From Xylocopilactobacillus apis (lineage in GTDB: Bacteria > Bacillota > Bacilli > Lactobacillales > Lactobacillaceae), in contig NZ_AP026801.1 in the NCBI RefSeq assembly GCF_033095965.1, positions 1,756,001 to 1,820,000 on the forward strand: DNA of 64,000 nucleotides. The letters run 5' to 3'. The position numbers and the translations under genes are program-made. Under the pieces are notes generated by a model that was not told the origin of the DNA, searched no databases, and worked only from the letters and a program-made list of their open reading frames with translations. Shown here in pieces: positions 59,552 through 64,000 of the stretch (positions are counted from its first letter, which is position 1; the number at the start of each line of letters is the position of its first letter).

Positions 59552-61234
59552 TTATTTACTTGCCTCTACACTCGCCATGTCATAGACACTATTAGGACTA
59601 AGTGTAAAACCAGTCATTCCTTTCTTCGTCAGCCATGCACCAGCTGGTTGAAAAAGCGAGATTACTGGCTGTTCTTCATTCAATAAATCTTGTGCTGCCA
59701 ATAAATCTTTCCAACGAGCGGTCGGATTATTCGCATCTTCCGACGAACTCTTTTTGACTAAAGCATCATATTTTGAATTACTCCACTTGCCATAATTAAA
59801 TGAAGAATTTGTCGTTAACAAATCCAAGAAATTGATTGGATCGGGAAAATCAGCAGCAGTTGGAGCTGCCACAATATCAAAATCACCAGAATTTTGGCGC
59901 ATCATCCGGCTCTTGGTTGGAACATTGCGTAAGGTAATTTTTAATCCTTGCAATTGTTCCAACTGGTTCTGCAAAAATTCACTCTGAGCTTTAAACATCC
60001 CCATATCATCTGCTAAAAGTTCAATATTAATCGTTTTACCTTGATTACCAGTCTCTTTTAATCCTTCCTGCCAAAGTTTCTTCGCTTTAGTAGGGTTATA
60101 TTTTCCGTATTTAGCAGCCGATGAACTAGTTTCTGATGCAAAATCTTTTGAAGGATTTTTCGGATCAAATGACATTCCTTTTGGCGTAAAAGAGTAAGTT
60201 AACCCTGAACCGCCACCAAGTACCTTATCTACTAATTGCTTGCGGTTAATAGATAAAGAGAGTGCTTGGCGGATTTTTGTATTTTTCAACAACGGTACTT
60301 TTTTAAGATTAGGCGTAAGGTAATAAGTTGCATTTTTCTTCGCTAATTCAAAATCTGGAGAATCCTTCATTTGACGAATCAGACTGCCTGAAATCATCAC
60401 TCGATCCAAATTATTGTTCTGATAAAGATTTAGAGATGTCGTTGGATCTTTAACTACTTGATACTGAATCTTATCAGTTTTGACATTTTTAGCATTCCAA
60501 TAACGGTTATTCTTTTGCTCAGTCCATGTATTATCCGATCCGTTCCAAGAATTTAAAACATAAGGTCCATTAAATAAAATAGTTTTTGAACTTGTCCCAT
60601 ATTGATTACCCCATTTTTTAACCATTTTTTGATTCTGAGGATAAAACGGAACGCAAGCCAGTAATTGATTAAAATATGGAAGAGGTTTTTCTAATGTAAC
60701 TTGTAAAGTTCGTTGATTGAGTGCTTTGATCCCTAAAGAAGTAACTGGCTTTTTACCCGCAGTAATTTCAGCAGCATTTTTAATTCCATTATAAAGATAA
60801 GCATTTTGTGATTTAGCTTCTGGATCGACCGCCTTTCTCCATGCTCCAACAAAATCAGACGAAGTGACTGCTTCTCCATTACTCCATCTCGCATTTTTAC
60901 GAATTTTAAAAGTATAAGTCAATCCTTTATTGGTGGGTTTAACAATTTTTTCAGCCATTGCCGGTTTTAAAGTTGTCGTTTCATAACGATATAAACCATC
61001 CATTGTATTAGTTAAATTCTGAGTGGCAACTGGCCCCACACTATGAACAGAATCCATCGTTGGAATTTCATCACGCTCTGCAATCCGAATCATCTCTTTT
61101 ACTTTTAGCTTAACTTTAGCCGATTTGGCAGTCGAACTGCTTTTAGTAGTTGAAGATTTTGGACTGCAGCCCGTTAAGAATCCAATACTCAACAAGACGC
61201 TCATTCCAGCGATCATCACTTTTTTGAACTTCAT
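59552..61234 (-). CDS. oppA: Peptide-binding lipoprotein
   Basis: 560 residues with lipobox LTGC (Cys 23), then MIRIAERDEIPTMDSVHSVG, the SBP family 5 pattern YTFKIRKNARWSNGEAVTSS and VLNSWNGSDNTWTEQKNNRY, and LPIPLLKNTKIRQALSLSINR-like helix near residue 330. It captures peptides outside the membrane. First gene of the operon, with an AGGTG-type site before the ATG. The upstream region 61235-61425 shows no clear regulatory box. Confidence 0.9.
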   Translation of the reverse strand: MKFKKVMIAGMSVLLSIGFLTGCSPKSSTTKSSSTAKSAKVKLKVKEMIRIAERDEIPTMDSVHSVGPVATQNLTNTMDGLYRYETTTLKPAMAEKIVKPTNKGLTYTFKIRKNARWSNGEAVTSSDFVGAWRKAVDPEAKSQNAYLYNGIKNAAEITAGKKPVTSLGIKALNQRTLQVTLEKPLPYFNQLLACVPFYPQNQKMVKKWGNQYGTSSKTILFNGPYVLNSWNGSDNTWTEQKNNRYWNAKNVKTDKIQYQVVKDPTTSLNLYQNNNLDRVMISGSLIRQMKDSPDFELAKKNATYYLTPNLKKVPLLKNTKIRQALSLSINRKQLVDKVLGGGSGLTYSFTPKGMSFDPKNPSKDFASETSSSAAKYGKYNPTKAKKLWQEGLKETGNQGKTINIELLADDMGMFKAQSEFLQNQLEQLQGLKITLRNVPTKSRMMRQNSGDFDIVAAPTAADFPDPINFLDLLTTNSSFNYGKWSNSKYDALVKKSSSEDANNPTARWKDLLAAQDLLNEEQPVISLFQPAGAWLTKKGMTGFTLSPNSVYDMASVEASK

Positions 61235-61373
61235 TACATTTCACCTCTTTTTCATCATGTTTTAATCAGCATAACGAAATTAGAGTTTAATGTACATCGC
61301 TTACATTCGATTTAAACTTTTCTTATCTTATTGAGTTTTTATGAAATAAAATTAAACAGTGATAATTAATTAA

Positions 61374-61413
61374 CAAAAAAGCAATTAACTATCATTATTC
61401 TGATGTTAATTGC
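61374..61413 (-). terminator. Terminator downstream of the second surface protein
   Basis: GCAATTAAC (61381-61389) and GTTAATTGC (61405-61413), then TTTTTTG on the - strand. Confidence 0.8.
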
Positions 61414-61425
61414 TTCCACTATTTA

Positions 61426-64000
61426 TTAAGGTGTATCATTCACTAATGTGAACATCACTATCGCACCGTATGTCCCAAAACTTGGGATATCACTTGGTTT
61501 TGATTTAAAGCTTAACGTCCATGGATAATTCTTAGTGTCCGGCTGGTTATCACTTCTGGTCCCGCTGTAAATGGTCTGCCCTGTTGGCGTCAAATGTGTC
61601 GTTGTCCCTGCTGTTGTATCGTGATAATATAACGGATTCCCCCTAATCATTTTTGTCGAATCTGTTGTTAACGTGAACGGCTTCGTTACTGCTGCTTCAA
61701 TATGCCACTGCTTTGAAATATTGCTGTTGCGGTTGTCGGTTTTCCTTATATTCTGGGCCGTACTCACATACTCCTGATTCTTCAAATACCCCGCATGTGT
61801 CCCGAGATCTATGCTCCCAGGAGTCGCTTCTAAAGTCTGAGTTCCTACCTGATCCCACACATACGTCCTCGTATCAGTTCTTGTTGACGATTCATTCATC
61901 ATTTTAGTTACTGTTGCTTCCGCTCCTTTTGGTTCGTGCGGTGAACCTGCTCCAACCTCACGCCACTGCGGATTAGTTACATAATATACTGGGGTCGGAT
62001 TATCAACATCATTGATCGCAGCACCAACAGACGGGTTTGATAACATATCCGTGCTGACATAATCTTCAAGAATAAAGTTTGGACCAAATGTAAGCTTCCA
62101 CAGCTTCGGCGTATTCGCTAACATCCCTTTGCGGTAGCTGCTGTACACCCGCTTCGTGTTGAATTTCGTTAAGTCCAAACTCGTTAACTTGCTGCACCCA
62201 CTGAACATTGAATTAAAGTTCGCAACTTTTTCGGTGTCAAAATTGCTTACGTTTAACCTTGTGATCTCAGCACAGGACCCAAACATCCCATTCATATTCG
62301 TTACATTACCTGTCTTAAAGAAACTGACATCAATAACTGGCAGTACAGTACAGCGATTGAACATATTATCCATTGCCGTTACCTGACTTGTATCAAACTT
62401 CACTGGATCCATCTTGAGATCTGTTAATGACCGGCAGTAGTAAAACATCCCTGACATACTGGTAACCTTACTCGTATCGAAATTCCTTAAATCCAGCGAT
62501 GTTAAAGCAGTACTAAAACCAAACATTGAATGCATGTCTAACACATTGCTGGTAACGAAACTGCTCACATCTATTGTCGGAAGCAGACTGCATTCAAAGA
62601 ACATTAAACTCATATCCGTTACCTGACTCGTATTGAAGTGGGTCACATCTATACTTGGCAGCTTCTTACAGCTCGTAAACATTGCTGCCATATTGGTTAC
62701 TTTGCTGGTATCAAAGTTAGTCACATCTAGATTTGTTAAGTTATTGCATTCCTTAAACATTGCTGACATGGTTTCTACTTTACTGGTGTCAAAGTGAGTC
62801 ACATCTAAATTAGGCAGCTGGCTGCAGTAGGAAAACATACTTGACATATCTGTCACTTTGCTGGTATTAAAGTGAGTTACGTCTACTATCGGCAGTGATG
62901 AACATTGTGAAAACATTGAACTCATGTTGGTTACTTGACTGGTATCAAGCTGGGAGAGGCCTTCGATTGAGGTCATTGCACTCATTCTGCTGAAAAGTCC
63001 AAAAAGTGAATTCTTGGCTGTTACCCCAGGAGAAATAACTGTTTTGACGATCTGACTGTCATTTTGATACCAAGGCCAATCAGATACAACTTTTCCATCG
63101 ACGTCAACGTAACTAACATGATCTACATCAAAGTTCAATTCATGCGGATAGATTGTCAATACTCCTAAATTATATCTCCACCAGTAAGTACCCCAAACAT
63201 ATGTGGATTTTGCTGCCCCCGTTCGATACCTAGTCATAATTTCATTCGCCGAAATTAAGGGACCGTTGGGACTTGTTTCACTACCTGTTCCAACTTCCTG
63301 CCAAGAAGTAGTTGGATTTTGTGAAGTATTACCAGCTGCTGCCGGTAAATCACCTGATTGTGGGAATTTTGTATATGGGCCTAAAGTTAGAACGTTTAGC
63401 GCTGTATCCCCGCTAAAGATATGATCAGTTTTAGTAGCATAAAACATGTTTAAAAGGCTTAAATCCAAAGTTGCTAGACTCGTACAGTTTTCAAAAAGAT
63501 GACTAAAATCTTGACACGAGGCAGTGACAACATTCTGCAAGCCGGACACTGAGGTTAGATAAGGCATGTTTGCAAACATGTAAGACATTGATCTAGCAAT
63601 TACCCCAGAATTAATAACAACACTTTTAACCTCATTTCGCCTTGAATCCCACGGCCAGCCTGCTGCATTTGTTGGTAAAAAGTCAATATTATGTGCATAT
63701 ATAATTAATGTTCCTTGGCTATTTATTTCCCACCAATTACTCTCAGTTAAAGTAACATTATTAGTCTTTGGAACATAGTTGGCTGTATTATAAACGAGAT
63801 CAGTGCTCGCTAAAGGAGAGTTAGAATTAGTACTATTGTAAAAATACGATCCCCACGTAGGGTTCCCTGCATCATCAATTAATTGATTAGACTGATCATA
63901 AATTGAAACACCAGAAACAATTTGTGAACTTCCCGGAGTAGAAGAATTACCAGGAACTTTAGTGACTACAATTTGCCCCTGATCATTTACCGTTAGATTT
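61426..64000 (-). CDS. Second BspA-like LRR / WxL surface protein (5' end beyond window)
   Basis: The open frame runs from the window edge to 61426, about 857 codons, without stops. Its first visible part (VSGVSIYDQSNQLIDDAGNP, TWGSYFYN, LVYNTANYVP) matches residues near 600 of the other surface protein (4072). Two blocks of DUF285 repeats follow; the second has about eleven units of the form LPxxDVTHFDTSKVTDMSSMF. The end has the WxL-like domain (KQWHI, PWTLSF, ending TLVNDTP). Both proteins share domain order and YVTNPQWREVG spacer segments, so they are paralogues, likely wall-bound adhesins. The N-terminus, including any lectin domain or homopolymer tract, is not in the window. Confidence 0.85.
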   Translation of the reverse strand, partial: NLTVNDQGQIVVTKVPGNSSTPGSSQIVSGVSIYDQSNQLIDDAGNPTWGSYFYNSTNSNSPLASTDLVYNTANYVPKTNNVTLTESNWWEINSQGTLIIYAHNIDFLPTNAAGWPWDSRRNEVKSVVINSGVIARSMSYMFANMPYLTSVSGLQNVVTASCQDFSHLFENCTSLATLDLSLLNMFYATKTDHIFSGDTALNVLTLGPYTKFPQSGDLPAAAGNTSQNPTTSWQEVGTGSETSPNGPLISANEIMTRYRTGAAKSTYVWGTYWWRYNLGVLTIYPHELNFDVDHVSYVDVDGKVVSDWPWYQNDSQIVKTVISPGVTAKNSLFGLFSRMSAMTSIEGLSQLDTSQVTNMSSMFSQCSSLPIVDVTHFNTSKVTDMSSMFSYCSQLPNLDVTHFDTSKVETMSAMFKECNNLTNLDVTNFDTSKVTNMAAMFTSCKKLPSIDVTHFNTSQVTDMSLMFFECSLLPTIDVSSFVTSNVLDMHSMFGFSTALTSLDLRNFDTSKVTSMSGMFYYCRSLTDLKMDPVKFDTSQVTAMDNMFNRCTVLPVIDVSFFKTGNVTNMNGMFGSCAEITRLNVSNFDTEKVANFNSMFSGCSKLTSLDLTKFNTKRVYSSYRKGMLANTPKLWKLTFGPNFILEDYVSTDMLSNPSVGAAINDVDNPTPVYYVTNPQWREVGAGSPHEPKGAEATVTKMMNESSTRTDTRTYVWDQVGTQTLEATPGSIDLGTHAGYLKNQEYVSTAQNIRKTDNRNSNISKQWHIEAAVTKPFTLTTDSTKMIRGNPLYYHDTTAGTTTHLTPTGQTIYSGTRSDNQPDTKNYPWTLSFKSKPSDIPSFGTYGAIVMFTLVNDTP

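Noticed and set aside
61235-61425. CodY-type box before oppA
   Set aside because: No close match to the AATTTTCWGAAAATT pattern could be found.

Overview
The window comes from a low-GC Gram-positive bacterium of the Lactobacillales, most likely a member of the Lactobacillaceae; the genus cannot be fixed from sequence alone. The pointers are AT-rich codon use, strong GGAGG ribosome binding sites, frequent TTG starts, BspA-like/WxL surface proteins, an Rgg regulator, HPK10/LytTR quorum-sensing genes and a MurNAc PTS. No rRNA or tRNA genes were seen.

Layout. 1-3.7 kb: osmoprotectant (OpuC-type) ABC transporter whose binding-protein gene is divergent and frameshifted, then an HxlR regulator. 3.7-8.0 kb: a giant phase-variable lectin/LRR/WxL surface protein flanked by two copies of a type I toxin/antisense-RNA module. 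8.0-14.2 kb: lepA-like GTPase with a TetR regulator, membrane proteins, and a damaged AgrC/AgrA-like pheromone system with its LytTR box. 14.3-22.1 kb: aromatic amino-acid operon (MFS transporter, aroC, prephenate-dehydratase-like gene, aroA, tyrA, aroK, aroE, aroD) behind a Tyr/Phe leader peptide and a seven-segment attenuator. 22.1-25 kb: accessory patch with a resolvase relic, a TenpIN-like type III toxin-antitoxin, a MazEF relic and an orphan AbiEi with its operator. 25-34 kb: YxeA, XRE/DUF2975 pair, two-component system, His-rich membrane protein, ABC transporters. 34-41.3 kb: two paralogous ECF sigma/anti-sigma units, one leading a lipoprotein operon.

41.5-48.3 kb is a second accessory patch: a PBECR4-like nuclease preceded by tandem RNA repeats and a terminator (type III-like architecture), Fic protein, alpha/beta hydrolase, two orphan antitoxins, MazEF, and an Rgg regulator with a partial copy. 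48.4-53.5 kb is a complete MurNAc salvage unit: murP and murR on one strand, mupG and murQ on the other, with an operator-like palindrome between them. 53.5-55.2 kb holds an orphan array of three 37-nt repeats with its own promoter and terminator, an AbrB-like protein, a decayed rgg and a 47-residue peptide before an MFS exporter. 55-64 kb: MFS, DUF2974 hydrolase, oppABC without ATPase genes, and a second BspA-like/WxL protein running off the right edge.

Two themes stand out. First, at least eight toxin-antitoxin or RNA-antitoxin modules and relics sit in one window, three of them arrays of repeats with pseudoknot potential. Second, several genes are broken by single-base indels in homopolymers; one (G9 in the surface protein) looks like a phase-variation switch, the others could be decay or sequencing error.
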